Assembly: GCA_012270135.1 (NCBI GenBank)
Contig: JAAXIW010000259.1
Location: forward strand, 1-5,730
Direction of reading: 5' to 3'
DNA: 5,730 nucleotides
From: Brevundimonas sp.
Lineage (GTDB): Bacteria; Pseudomonadota; Alphaproteobacteria; Caulobacterales; Caulobacteraceae
Below, in pieces: positions 1 through 5,730 of the stretch (position 1 is its first letter; every line of letters starts with the position of its first letter). Made by a program: the position numbers and the translations under genes. Below the pieces are notes generated by a model, which had not been told where the DNA came from, did no database searches, and worked only from the letters and a program-made list of their open reading frames with translations.

Positions 1-37
1 GCGCCGCGCCGCCTACGACGCCTTCCTCGCCACCCTC
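1..37 (+). CDS. gcvH: Probable C-terminal end of glycine cleavage system H protein (partial, stop codon not found)
   Basis: The frame starting at base 2 reads RRAAYDAFLATL over bases 2-37, which resembles the usual GcvH ending (a conserved Ala-Tyr-x-Ala-Phe/Leu helix at the extreme C-terminus). GcvH is the lipoylated carrier that takes the aminomethyl group from the P-protein; its lipoyl-lysine domain lies outside the window. The position directly before gcvPA fits the common alphaproteobacterial order gcvT-gcvH-gcvPA-gcvPB. The oddity is that no stop follows the Leu codon: the next codon is TAT (38-40) and the frame stays open to a TGA at 473-475, deep inside gcvPA, coding for an Arg/Gly/Pro-rich tail typical of an out-of-frame shadow. 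The end given here is therefore the end of the recognisable similarity, not an observed terminus. Identification rests on about 12 residues and on context. Confidence 0.5.
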
Positions 38-71
38 TATGCCCCTTCCCTCCCGCACGGATCTCCCCGCC

Positions 72-1412
72 ATGCGCTACCTCCCCCTGACGCCCGACGA
101 CCGGTCGGCCATGCTGGCCGCCATCGGGGCCAAGACCATCGACGACCTGTTCGTGGACGTGCCGCAGGCGGCGCGGCGCGAGGGCTTCGTCGACCTGCCG
201 CGCGTGGCGGGCGAGCTGGAGGTCGAGCGGACGCTGGGCGCCATGGCGGGGCGGAACACGGCGGCCGGGTCGGTTCCGTTCTTCTGCGGGGCCGGGGCCT
301 ACCGGCACCATGTGCCGGCGACGGTGGATCATGTGATTCAGCGGTCCGAGTTCCTGACCAGCTACACGCCCTACCAGCCGGAGATCGCCCAGGGCACGCT
401 GCAGTATCTGTACGAATTCCAGACCCAGGTGGCCAATCTGACCGGCATGCCGGTGGCCAACGCCAGCCTCTATGACGGCTCGACCGCGATGGCCGAGGGC
501 GTGCTGATGGCGACGCGGGTGACCCGCCGCAACAAGGCCGTGATCTCGGGCGGGGTGCATCCGCATTATGTCGCCGCGACCGAGACCGTGGTCCACGCCG
601 TCGGCGTCGAGACCCAGGTGCTGCCCGCCGCCGTGGACGCCGAGGCCGACGTCATCGATCAGATCGGACCGGACACCGCCTGCGTGGTGGTCCAGACCCC
701 GAACGTGTTCGGCACGGCCACGGACGTGACGAAGATCGCCGAGGCGGCCCACGCCGCCGGCGCCCTGCTGATCGTGGTGGTCACCGAGGCCGTGTCGATG
801 GGCCTGCTCAAGTCGCCGGGCGAGATGGGCGCCGACATCGTCGCCGCCGAGGGCCAGTCGATCGGCAACGCGCTGAATTTCGGCGGCCCCTATGTCGGCC
901 TGTTCGCCTGCCGCGAAAAGCTGGTCCGCCAGATGCCCGGCCGGCTGTGCGGCGAGACGGTGGACGCCGACGGGACGCGCGGCTTCGTCCTGACCCTGTC
1001 GACCCGCGAGCAGCACATCCGCCGCGACAAGGCGACGTCGAACATCTGCACCAACTCGGGCCTGTGCACCCTGGCCTTCACCATCCACATGAGCCTGCTG
1101 GGCGAGACCGGGCTGCGGCGGATGGCGCTGCTCAATCACGAGACGGCGGTCGCCACCCGTGACGCGGTGGCGTCGATCCCCGGCGTCGAGGTCCTGACCC
1201 CGCGCTTCTTCAACGAGTTCGCGGTCAAGCTGCCGAAGAACGCGACCGAGGTGGTCGAGGCCCTGGCCGCCAAGGGCGTGCTGGCCGGCGTGCCCTATGG
1301 CCGCCTCGCCCCCGCCGCCGGCATGGACGACGTCCTGCTGGTCGCCGCGACCGAGACCACGACCGAGGCGCATATCGCCGCCCTCAAGACCGCCCTGGCG
1401 GAGGTTCTGTAA
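72..1412 (+). CDS. gcvPA: Glycine dehydrogenase (decarboxylating) subunit 1, P-protein alpha
   Basis: This is the N-terminal half of the glycine-cleavage P-protein, which with GcvPB decarboxylates glycine using PLP and passes the aminomethyl group to lipoyl-GcvH in the cytoplasm. From ATG 72 it has 446 residues, about the usual GcvPA length. Family blocks are visible: a start of the MRYLPLT type, GAGAYRHHVPATV near 73-85, SEFLTSYTPYQPEIAQGTLQ near 92-111, YDGSTAMAE near 134-142, GEMGADIVAAEGQSIGNALNF near 250-270 and REQHIRRDKATSNICTN near 312-328. It has no PLP-binding lysine motif, as expected, because that residue sits in GcvPB. ATG 72 is preferred over the in-frame ATG 39: the extra 11 residues do not look like family sequence and ATG 39 falls at the end of the GcvH-like frame. 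The ribosome site is weak, a GGA about 10 bases upstream, so translational coupling to the preceding gene is likely. The stop codon shares one base with the gcvPB start. Confidence 0.96.
   Translation: MRYLPLTPDDRSAMLAAIGAKTIDDLFVDVPQAARREGFVDLPRVAGELEVERTLGAMAGRNTAAGSVPFFCGAGAYRHHVPATVDHVIQRSEFLTSYTPYQPEIAQGTLQYLYEFQTQVANLTGMPVANASLYDGSTAMAEGVLMATRVTRRNKAVISGGVHPHYVAATETVVHAVGVETQVLPAAVDAEADVIDQIGPDTACVVVQTPNVFGTATDVTKIAEAAHAAGALLIVVVTEAVSMGLLKSPGEMGADIVAAEGQSIGNALNFGGPYVGLFACREKLVRQMPGRLCGETVDADGTRGFVLTLSTREQHIRRDKATSNICTNSGLCTLAFTIHMSLLGETGLRRMALLNHETAVATRDAVASIPGVEVLTPRFFNEFAVKLPKNATEVVEALAAKGVLAGVPYGRLAPAAGMDDVLLVAATETTTEAHIAALKTALAEVL
1400..1404 (+). promoter_or_regulatory. Shine-Dalgarno site of gcvPB
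   Basis: GGAGG lies inside the last codons of gcvPA, 7 bases before ATG 1412. It supports 1412 as the start over the in-frame ATG at 1421, which would be 16 bases away. Together with the TAATG overlap it suggests coupled translation and near-equal output of the two P-protein subunits. Confidence 0.75.
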
Positions 1413-2995
1413 TGAGCACCATGAACACCGTCGGCCGTCCGACCACGCCCAACAAGGTCGAGAGCAAGCCCGCCACCCTGACCGGCGGGCGCGGCCTGCT
1501 GCAGGACGAGCACCTGATCTTCGAGAGCGACGGCTGGGGCAAGACCGGCGTCGACCTGCCGGAGCCGAAGGGGACCGGAAGCGATCTGGGCGACCTGGTG
1601 CGCAAGGACCCGATCGGCCTGCCGGGACTAAGCGAGCCCGAGGCGATGCGCCACTATGTACGGCTGAGCCAGAAAAACCACGCCATCGACCTGGCCATCT
1701 ATCCGCTCGGCTCGTGCACGATGAAGCACAACCCGCGCCTGAACGAGAAGATGGCGCGCCTGCCGGGCTTCTCGGACATCCACCCGCTGCAGCCGCAGTC
1801 GACGGTGCAGGGCGCGCTGGAGCTGATGGACACGCTCAGCCATTGGCTGACCACCCTGACCGGCATGCCGGCGGTGGCCCTGTCGCCCAAGGCGGGCGCG
1901 CATGGTGAGCTGTGCGGCCTGATGGCCATCCGCGCCGCCCACCGCGCCGCCGGACACGGCCTGCGCTCCGACAAGCCGCGCAACAAGGTGCTGGTGCCCA
2001 CCAGCGCCCACGGCACCAATCCGGCGACGGCCGCCTTCGTGGGCTATACGGTGGTCGAGATCGCCCAGACCGAGGACGGCCGGGTCGATCTGGCGGACCT
2101 TGAGGCCAAGCTGGGCGATGACGTGGCCGCCATCATGGTCACCAATCCCAACACCTGTGGCCTGTTCGAGCGCGACATCCTCGAGATCAGCCGCCTGACG
2201 CACGAGGCCGGCGCCTATTTCTACTGCGACGGGGCCAACTTCAACGCCATCGTCGGCCGGGTCCGCCCGGGCGATCTCGGCGTCGACGCCATGCACATCA
2301 ATCTGCACAAGACCTTCTCGACCCCGCACGGTGGCGGCGGGCCGGGTGCGGGTCCGGTCGTGCTGTCGGAGGCGCTGGCCCCCTTCGCTCCGGCCCCCTG
2401 GGTCGTGAACACGGGCGACGGCTTCAAACTGGTCGAGCGCGAAGAGGACGAGGCCGAGCAGGCCTTTGGCCGTCTGTGCGCCTTCCAGGGCCAGATGGGC
2501 ATGTACGTCCGCGCCCTCAGCTACATGATGAGCCACGGCTCGGACGGCCTGCGCCAGGTCGCCGAGGATGCGGTGCTGAACGCCAACTACATCAAGGCCC
2601 GCCTCGAGGATCTGATGAGCCCGGCCTTCCCGGAGGGGCCGTGCATGCACGAGGCCCTGTTCGACGATGAATGGCTGAAGGGCACGGACGTGACCACGCT
2701 CGACTTCGCCAAGGCGATGATCGACGAGGGCTTCCACCCGATGACCATGTATTTCCCGCTGGTCGTCCACGGCGCGATGCTGATCGAACCGACCGAGACG
2801 GAGTCGAAGCAGGAGCTGGATCGCTTCATCGAGGCGATGCGGGCCCTGGCCGGGGCGGCGAAGGCCGGCGACGTCGACCGCTTCAAGGGCGCGCCCTTCC
2901 ACGCCCCGATGAAGCGCCTCGACGAGACCCGGGCGGCGCGTCAGCCGGTGCTGCGCTGGACGGCGCCCGAGGGGTCGAACATCGCGGCCGAATAG
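1412..2995 (+). CDS. gcvPB: Glycine dehydrogenase (decarboxylating) subunit 2, P-protein beta
   Basis: This is the C-terminal half of the split P-protein and carries the PLP site. GcvPA and GcvPB are expected to form an alpha2-beta2 enzyme releasing CO2 from glycine and charging GcvH. The 527 residues are in the range for GcvPB, at the long end because of an unconserved N-terminal stretch (about 1-25) and a C-terminal tail after about 495. Visible motifs are YPLGSCTMKHNP at 97-108, PTSAHGTNPATA at 196-207, YCDGANFNAI at 271-280 (Asp273 expected to contact the PLP pyridine nitrogen), and HINLHKTFSTPHGGGGPG at 295-312, in which Lys300 is the predicted Schiff-base lysine. A glycine-rich loop follows it directly. 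The start overlaps the gcvPA stop by one base (TAATG) and is served by a strong GGAGG. No T-rich terminator follows; only a weak hairpin with a G-T pair (2984-3004) spans the stop codon. Confidence 0.97.
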   Translation: MSTMNTVGRPTTPNKVESKPATLTGGRGLLQDEHLIFESDGWGKTGVDLPEPKGTGSDLGDLVRKDPIGLPGLSEPEAMRHYVRLSQKNHAIDLAIYPLGSCTMKHNPRLNEKMARLPGFSDIHPLQPQSTVQGALELMDTLSHWLTTLTGMPAVALSPKAGAHGELCGLMAIRAAHRAAGHGLRSDKPRNKVLVPTSAHGTNPATAAFVGYTVVEIAQTEDGRVDLADLEAKLGDDVAAIMVTNPNTCGLFERDILEISRLTHEAGAYFYCDGANFNAIVGRVRPGDLGVDAMHINLHKTFSTPHGGGGPGAGPVVLSEALAPFAPAPWVVNTGDGFKLVEREEDEAEQAFGRLCAFQGQMGMYVRALSYMMSHGSDGLRQVAEDAVLNANYIKARLEDLMSPAFPEGPCMHEALFDDEWLKGTDVTTLDFAKAMIDEGFHPMTMYFPLVVHGAMLIEPTETESKQELDRFIEAMRALAGAAKAGDVDRFKGAPFHAPMKRLDETRAARQPVLRWTAPEGSNIAAE

Positions 2996-3076
2996 GCTGG
3001 TCGCGGGAATGTGAACGACGCCCTCCCTCATAGGCGTATGCTCGGGTCTGCGTAATCAGAACCAGAAACGAGCGTT

Positions 3077-3082
3077 GGGAGG
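3077..3082 (+). promoter_or_regulatory. Shine-Dalgarno site of the small membrane-protein gene
   Basis: GGGAGG lies 10 bases before ATG 3093 and 13 before ATG 3096. A second GAGG at 3087-3090 is 5 bases before ATG 3096. Either ATG is plausible. The in-frame TTG at 3075 overlaps this site and so is unlikely to be the start. Confidence 0.6.
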
Positions 3083-3092
3083 CGCTGAGGTC

Positions 3093-3581
3093 ATGATGTC
3101 ACGCGTACAAAAGGGGTTGATCGCCGGTCTGGCGGCCACGGTGGTGGTGTCGATCATCGAGGCGATCAACATGTCGGTCGGTCACTGGGCCGTCGCGTTC
3201 CCGCAACTGCTGGCCGTCATTCTGCAGACTCCGGACATCCCGGCCGTCGGCTGGGTCGGCCATTTCGTCGCCGGCCTCGGTCTCGGCGCGGCGTTCGGCG
3301 TCCTGTGCCCGAAGCTGCCGACGGACACGGCGGAGTCCAAGGGCATTCTGTTCGCCGTCGGGGCCTTCATCCTGATGGGCCTGGTCATCGCGCCGATCGG
3401 CGGGGCCGGCCTGTTCTTCATGCGGGCCGGGTTCGGCACGCTGGCCTGGATGATCGCCAGCCATGCGATCTTCGGGATCGTGCTCGGCAACGTCTACGGG
3501 CGGCTGGTGGGCCGGAGCAAGGAAGGCCTGCACATGATCCACGGCGATCACCGCCATCGTCACGGGCCGTACCACGCCTGA
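3093..3581 (+). CDS. Uncharacterised four-helix membrane protein, probable DUF6789 family
   Basis: The 162-residue product has four predicted membrane segments, near residues 8-27, 52-71, 85-108 and 114-137, many with small-residue packing such as GLGLGAAFG. The opening SRVQKGLIAGLAATVVVS and the overall layout resemble small inner-membrane proteins annotated as DUF6789; this is from memory of the family and unconfirmed. No catalytic motif is visible. The C-terminal tail (141-162) is soluble, with six histidines in its last 16 residues (147, 150, 153, 155, 157, 161), which could bind metal. There are two adjacent start codons, 3093 and 3096; the Shine-Dalgarno evidence does not separate them. 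The gene follows gcvPB by 97 bases in the same direction and could be reached by read-through. A TATGCT at 3037-3042 could be a -10 box but has no good -35, so an own promoter is uncertain. Nothing links it functionally to glycine cleavage or ATP synthase. Confidence 0.85.
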   Translation: MMSRVQKGLIAGLAATVVVSIIEAINMSVGHWAVAFPQLLAVILQTPDIPAVGWVGHFVAGLGLGAAFGVLCPKLPTDTAESKGILFAVGAFILMGLVIAPIGGAGLFFMRAGFGTLAWMIASHAIFGIVLGNVYGRLVGRSKEGLHMIHGDHRHRHGPYHA

Positions 3582-3584
3582 CGA

Positions 3585-3617
3585 AAGGGCCCCGCCGTCG
3601 CCGGCGGGGCCCTTCTT
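3585..3617. terminator. Bidirectional intrinsic terminator between convergent genes
   Basis: A perfect 13-bp stem pairs AA plus GGGCCCCGCCG (3585-3597) with CGGCGGGGCCC plus TT (3602-3614), with a TCGC loop (3598-3601). It begins 3 bases after the membrane-protein stop codon and lies 30 bases past the atpF stop on the other strand. The T tracts are short: TTCTT on the + strand and TTT on the - strand. The very stable GC stem and its position between two convergent genes support termination in both directions. Confidence 0.85.
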
Positions 3618-3628
3618 CCGGATCCGGC

Positions 3629-3648
3629 CTGACCGGAGCGCCGGTCAG
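3629..3648 (-). other. Second hairpin overlapping the atpF stop codon
   Basis: CTGACCGG (3629-3636) and CCGGTCAG (3641-3648) form a perfect 8-bp stem with an AGCG loop. On the - strand the atpF TGA stop (3647-3645) lies within the first arm. No T tract follows, so alone it is a poor terminator. It could protect the 3' end of the F0 mRNA or add to the terminator downstream. A perfect 10-base palindrome, CCGGATCCGG (3618-3627), fills the space between the two hairpins. Confidence 0.55.
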
Positions 3649-4157
3649 TTCAGGCGCGCGCCGATCTGGGCGATGGCGTCGTCGAGCAGCGGATCGGCCT
3701 TCTGGCCGGCGAGGCGGGCGACGAGAATCTGTTCGGCGGCGCGGGCGGCGAGGTCGGCGGCGGCGGCCTTGACCTCGGCCGTGGCCTGAACCTCGGCCTG
3801 GGCGATGCGGCGCTCGGCCAGTTCCTGGCGGCGCTTCAGCGACTCTTCCAGTTTCGCCTTGGCCTCGGCCTCCATGACGCGGGCGTCGGCCTCGGCGGCG
3901 GCGAGCATTCCGGCGGCCTGGGCCTCGGCCTCAGCCTTCTCCTGACGGATCTGGGCCAGCAGGGCCTCCGCCTCGGCGCGCAGGCGGGCGGCCTCGTCGA
4001 GCTCGGACTGGATCCTGGCGGCCTTGGCGTCGAGCGCCCCGCCGACCAGCTTCGGCACGCCGGCGAACACGACGATGGCGAAGAACAGCAGCAGGCCGAC
4101 CGCGACCCAGAGCTCGGCGTTGGCCAGGTCGTAGAGGTGGGGATTGAAGAATTCCAT
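3645..4157 (-). CDS. atpF: F0F1 ATP synthase subunit b
   Basis: Subunit b of the peripheral stalk, which holds F1 still against the rotating c-ring. The 170-residue product fits the family: a short N-terminus, one membrane helix near residues 14-34 (ELWVAVGLLLFFAIVVFAGV region), then a long charged Ala/Glu/Arg/Lys-rich helix from about 42 to 148 expected to pair with b' as a coiled coil reaching delta at the top of F1. The ATG shares one base with the b' stop (TGATG), and a GAAGGG at complement 4167-4172 sits 9 bases upstream, so translation is probably coupled to b'. It is the last gene of the F0 operon and ends at the paired hairpins. The choice of b rather than b' follows gene order and the short N-terminus. 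Confidence 0.94.
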   Translation of the reverse strand: MEFFNPHLYDLANAELWVAVGLLLFFAIVVFAGVPKLVGGALDAKAARIQSELDEAARLRAEAEALLAQIRQEKAEAEAQAAGMLAAAEADARVMEAEAKAKLEESLKRRQELAERRIAQAEVQATAEVKAAAADLAARAAEQILVARLAGQKADPLLDDAIAQIGARLN

Positions 4158-4750
4158 CAGGCGGCGCCCTTCACGGCTGCGGCGGCTTCGGCGCCCGTCG
4201 GGGCCTTGCCGGTGAGACGTTCGACGATCGCCGCGGCGGTGTCGGAGGCGATGGCCGAGACGTTGGACATGGCGGCGTCGCGGGTCTTGCCGATGGCCGT
4301 TTCGGCCTCGGCGATGCGGGCGGCGACCACGGCTTCCTCGGCCTCGGCGCGGGCGTTGGCCTCGTCGGTGACGCGGGCCTTGGCGGCGGCGGCGGTAGAG
4401 CGCGCGGCGGCGCGGGCCTGTTCGACCTCGGCCTTGGCGGCCTCGGCCTGGCCGGCGGCCTCGGCCTGGACCTGACGGGCGGTTTCGACGGCGGTCGAGA
4501 TGGTCGAGGCGCGCTCGTCGAAGACGCGGCGCATGCGCGGCGCGAAGACCCTGGCGATCAGCCAGTAGAGGATGACGAAGAGGAAGACCAGGTAGACGAT
4601 CTGGCCGAACCAGTGCTGGAACTCGAGCTGCGGCAGGCCGCCGGCTTCGTGTTCGCCGCCGTGGGCGGCTTCGGTCGTGGCGTGCGTGTCCGCGACGTCA
4701 ACCGGATGGGTCGCGTCGGCGGGCAGGACGGGCTGAGCGTGCGTGGTCAT
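4157..4750 (-). CDS. atpF': F0F1 ATP synthase subunit b' (second peripheral-stalk subunit)
   Basis: Divergent second b-type subunit (also called atpG or atpX), found in photosynthetic bacteria, cyanobacteria and many alphaproteobacteria, forming a b-b' stalk heterodimer. The 197 residues comprise a hydrophilic N-terminal arm (1-46) with six histidines (4, 15, 23, 30, 34, 46), the conserved entry LEFQHWFGQIVYLVFLFVIL (42-61) into a membrane helix of about 48-67, the junction ARVFAPRMRRVFDER (66-80), then an Ala/Glu-rich stalk helix from about 82 to 180. The FxP-R-x-x-x-V-x-x-x-R junction is typical of b and b' proteins. ATG 4750 has no clear Shine-Dalgarno, although the atpE-b' gap is 83 bases, so it is probably translated less than atpE, in line with one copy per complex against about ten of subunit c. 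An internal start would shorten the arm, but no internal Met lies before the membrane helix. Confidence 0.93.
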   Translation of the reverse strand: MTTHAQPVLPADATHPVDVADTHATTEAAHGGEHEAGGLPQLEFQHWFGQIVYLVFLFVILYWLIARVFAPRMRRVFDERASTISTAVETARQVQAEAAGQAEAAKAEVEQARAAARSTAAAAKARVTDEANARAEAEEAVVAARIAEAETAIGKTRDAAMSNVSAIASDTAAAIVERLTGKAPTGAEAAAAVKGAA

Positions 4751-4789
4751 CGGTCGCCGGGTCTCGGATAAATCGGTGGGTCAGCCGGA

Positions 4790-4819
4790 GGTCGGGCCGC
4801 CCTGAGGACGGACCCGACC
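4790..4819 (-). promoter_or_regulatory. Hairpin in the atpE to b' intergenic gap
   Basis: GGTCGGG (4790-4796) pairs with CCCGACC (4813-4819), and the inner CCG (4797-4799) with CGG (4809-4811), giving a 10-bp stem with one bulged base (4812) and a 9-base loop. In the mRNA it begins 14 bases after the atpE stop codon. No U tract follows, so full termination is unlikely. It may stabilise the atpE message or partly attenuate passage into b', a role inferred from position only. Confidence 0.5.
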
Positions 4820-4833
4820 CCGGTCGAGCCGGA

Positions 4834-5058
4834 TCAGGCGAAGTAGATCAGGGCGCCCAGCACGAAGGCCAGGATGCCGAGGGCTTCGGCCAGGGCCGCG
4901 CCGACGAACAGGTTGCCGATTTGCGAGCCGGCGGCCGACGGGTTGCGCAGGGCGCCCGCCAGGAAGTTGCCGAAGATGTTGCCCACGCCGATACCGGCGC
5001 CGATCATTCCGAGGGTGGCGAGGCCGGCACCGATGGCCTTGGCGGCTTCTACTTCCAT
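4834..5058 (-). CDS. atpE: F0F1 ATP synthase subunit c (rotor ring proteolipid)
   Basis: Membrane proteolipid whose ring carries protons through F0. The 74-residue hairpin is of normal length: helix 1 (about 8-32) holds the glycine ladder GAGIGVGNIFG (20-30), the polar loop is RNP at 38-40, and helix 2 (about 48-72) carries Glu58 in AALAEALGILAF, the proton-binding carboxylate. The residue after Glu58 is Ala and the Ser/Thr typical of Na+-binding rings is absent, which indicates a proton-driven enzyme. ATG 5058 is preceded by AGGA at complement 5069-5072, 10 bases away. It lies 48 bases after atpB and 83 bases before b' in the same transcript. Confidence 0.97.
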   Translation of the reverse strand: MEVEAAKAIGAGLATLGMIGAGIGVGNIFGNFLAGALRNPSAAGSQIGNLFVGAALAEALGILAFVLGALIYFA

Positions 5059-5068
5059 GGTTCTCTAG

Positions 5069-5072
5069 TCCT
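5069..5072 (-). promoter_or_regulatory. Shine-Dalgarno site of atpE
   Basis: AGGA on the - strand, 10 bases before ATG 5058. It is only a moderate match, but better than anything seen before the b' start, which fits stronger translation of subunit c. Confidence 0.5.
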
Positions 5073-5106
5073 GTCTGGTTGGGTTGGAAGATTGACTGGG
5101 CCAGCC

Positions 5107-5730
5107 CTAGTGGGCGTGATCCAGGTTGACCACATCGTTCAGGTAGATGCAGGTCAGAACGGCGAAAACGAAGGCCTGAAGGAAGGCCACGAGGAATTCG
5201 AGCCCGGTCAGGGCGACGGTCATGCCCATCGACAGGGGCGCGATCAGCAGCCCCAGCCAGCCGGCGGTTCCGACGACCGCGGTCGCGACGAAGCCGGCGA
5301 ACACCTTCAGCGCCACGTGGCCGCCCAGCATGTTGCCGAACAGGCGGAGCATCAGGGTGAAGGGCCGCAGCATGAAGGAGATGAACTCGATCAGGCCGAC
5401 GACAGGGCGCAGCACGATCGGCGCACCCATGGGCCAAAACAGCTTGAAGAAGCCAAGCCCGTTCTTCGCGAAGCCGATGATCAGGACGAGGCCGAAGGTG
5501 ATGATGGCGAAGGTGCCGGTGACCGCCAGTTGCGAGGTGGCGGTGAACGACAGGAACATGCCCAGCAGGTTCATCCCGAGGATGAAGGTGAAGACGGTGA
5601 AGACGAACGGGAAATACATCTTGACGTCGTGACCGCTGAACGAGTCGGTCAAGCCGTCGATCATGCCGAACAGGGTCTCGCCCGCCGCCTGGAACCGGCC
5701 CGGCACCACCCTGGCCCCCGAGGTGACGAG
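5107..5730 (-). CDS. atpB: F0F1 ATP synthase subunit a (5' end beyond window)
   Basis: Subunit a forms the two proton half-channels beside the c-ring. The frame is open to the right edge, giving 207 residues that begin LVTSGARVVPGRFQAAGETL; roughly 40-50 N-terminal residues should lie outside. The GTG at 5709 falls within conserved family sequence (VVPGRFQ) and is not taken as the start. The C-terminal half has the key block LMLRLFGNMLGGH, whose Arg in LRLFGN corresponds to E. coli Arg210, essential for proton transfer. The following GGH and the later LEFLVAFLQAFVF show His and Glu at the positions where E. coli has Glu219 and His245; this swap is known in mitochondrial and alphaproteobacterial enzymes. 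The end, CIYLNDVVNLDHAH, is family-like. It is the first F0 gene visible; atpI may precede it outside the window. Confidence 0.96.
   Translation of the reverse strand, partial: LVTSGARVVPGRFQAAGETLFGMIDGLTDSFSGHDVKMYFPFVFTVFTFILGMNLLGMFLSFTATSQLAVTGTFAIITFGLVLIIGFAKNGLGFFKLFWPMGAPIVLRPVVGLIEFISFMLRPFTLMLRLFGNMLGGHVALKVFAGFVATAVVGTAGWLGLLIAPLSMGMTVALTGLEFLVAFLQAFVFAVLTCIYLNDVVNLDHAH

Noticed and set aside
1297..1908. A 203-codon + strand frame across the gcvPA-gcvPB junction
   Set aside because: It is out of frame with both genes and gives a Pro/Arg-rich product typical of a shadow frame.
2984..3004. Hairpin around the gcvPB stop codon as a terminator
   Set aside because: The stem is only 6-7 bp with a G-T pair and a 9-base loop, and no T tract follows. 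It is too weak to call.
1628..3031. A 467-codon open frame on the - strand, opposite gcvPB
   Set aside because: It is antisense to an unmistakable gcvPB over almost its whole length. Its product is a low-complexity Arg/Gly/Ala/His/Leu mix with no recognisable domain, as expected from high-GC third-position bias.
3011..3042. Promoter for the small membrane-protein gene (TATGCT as -10)
   Set aside because: No reasonable -35 lies 16-18 bases upstream, and one six-base match in this composition is not evidence enough.
3660..4480. Repetitive GCC/GCG-rich stretches within the b and b' genes
   Set aside because: They are explained by the Ala/Glu-rich coiled-coil helices of the stalk subunits. No exact tandem unit is maintained.
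4781..5437. A 218-codon - strand frame overlapping atpE and atpB
   Set aside because: It runs through both well-supported F0 genes in the wrong frame, and its Arg/Pro/Gly-rich product matches no family I know.

Overview
This window comes from the chromosome of a GC-rich alphaproteobacterium, most likely of the Caulobacteraceae (Brevundimonas/Caulobacter type). Two things point that way. Glycine decarboxylase is split into two genes that follow a gcvH-like end. The F0 part of ATP synthase is a stand-alone block in the order a-c-b'-b, with both b and b' present and no F1 genes in between. The genus is inferred from overall protein appearance and was not tested by a search.

Positions 1-2995 (+ strand) hold the end of a glycine-cleavage operon. 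A short left-edge reading frame looks like the C-terminus of GcvH (lipoyl carrier protein). It is followed by gcvPA and gcvPB, the two subunits of the PLP-dependent glycine dehydrogenase (P-protein), which overlap by one base (TAATG). Together they decarboxylate glycine and load the aminomethyl group onto GcvH. The GcvH-like frame has no stop codon where one is expected, the main anomaly of the window.

Positions 2996-3581 hold a 97-base gap and then one small + strand gene for a four-helix inner-membrane protein, probably of the DUF6789 family, with a histidine-rich tail and no known function. It converges on the ATP synthase genes. A strong hairpin (3585-3614), suited to act as a bidirectional terminator, lies between them, next to a second perfect hairpin over the last gene's stop codon.

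Positions 3645-5730 (- strand) hold the F0 operon, read from right to left: atpB (subunit a, 5' end outside the window), atpE (c), the b' gene (atpF' or atpG) and atpF (b). These form the proton channel, rotor ring and peripheral stalk of the H+-ATP synthase. The residues expected for proton transport are all visible (a-subunit Arg, c-subunit Glu58). An 83-base gap between atpE and b' contains a hairpin that may help set the high c:b ratio.

Overall this is housekeeping DNA. I see no mobile element, CRISPR array, tRNA or rRNA, and no convincing new system. The points worth checking are the missing gcvH stop, the intergenic hairpins and the uncharacterised membrane protein.
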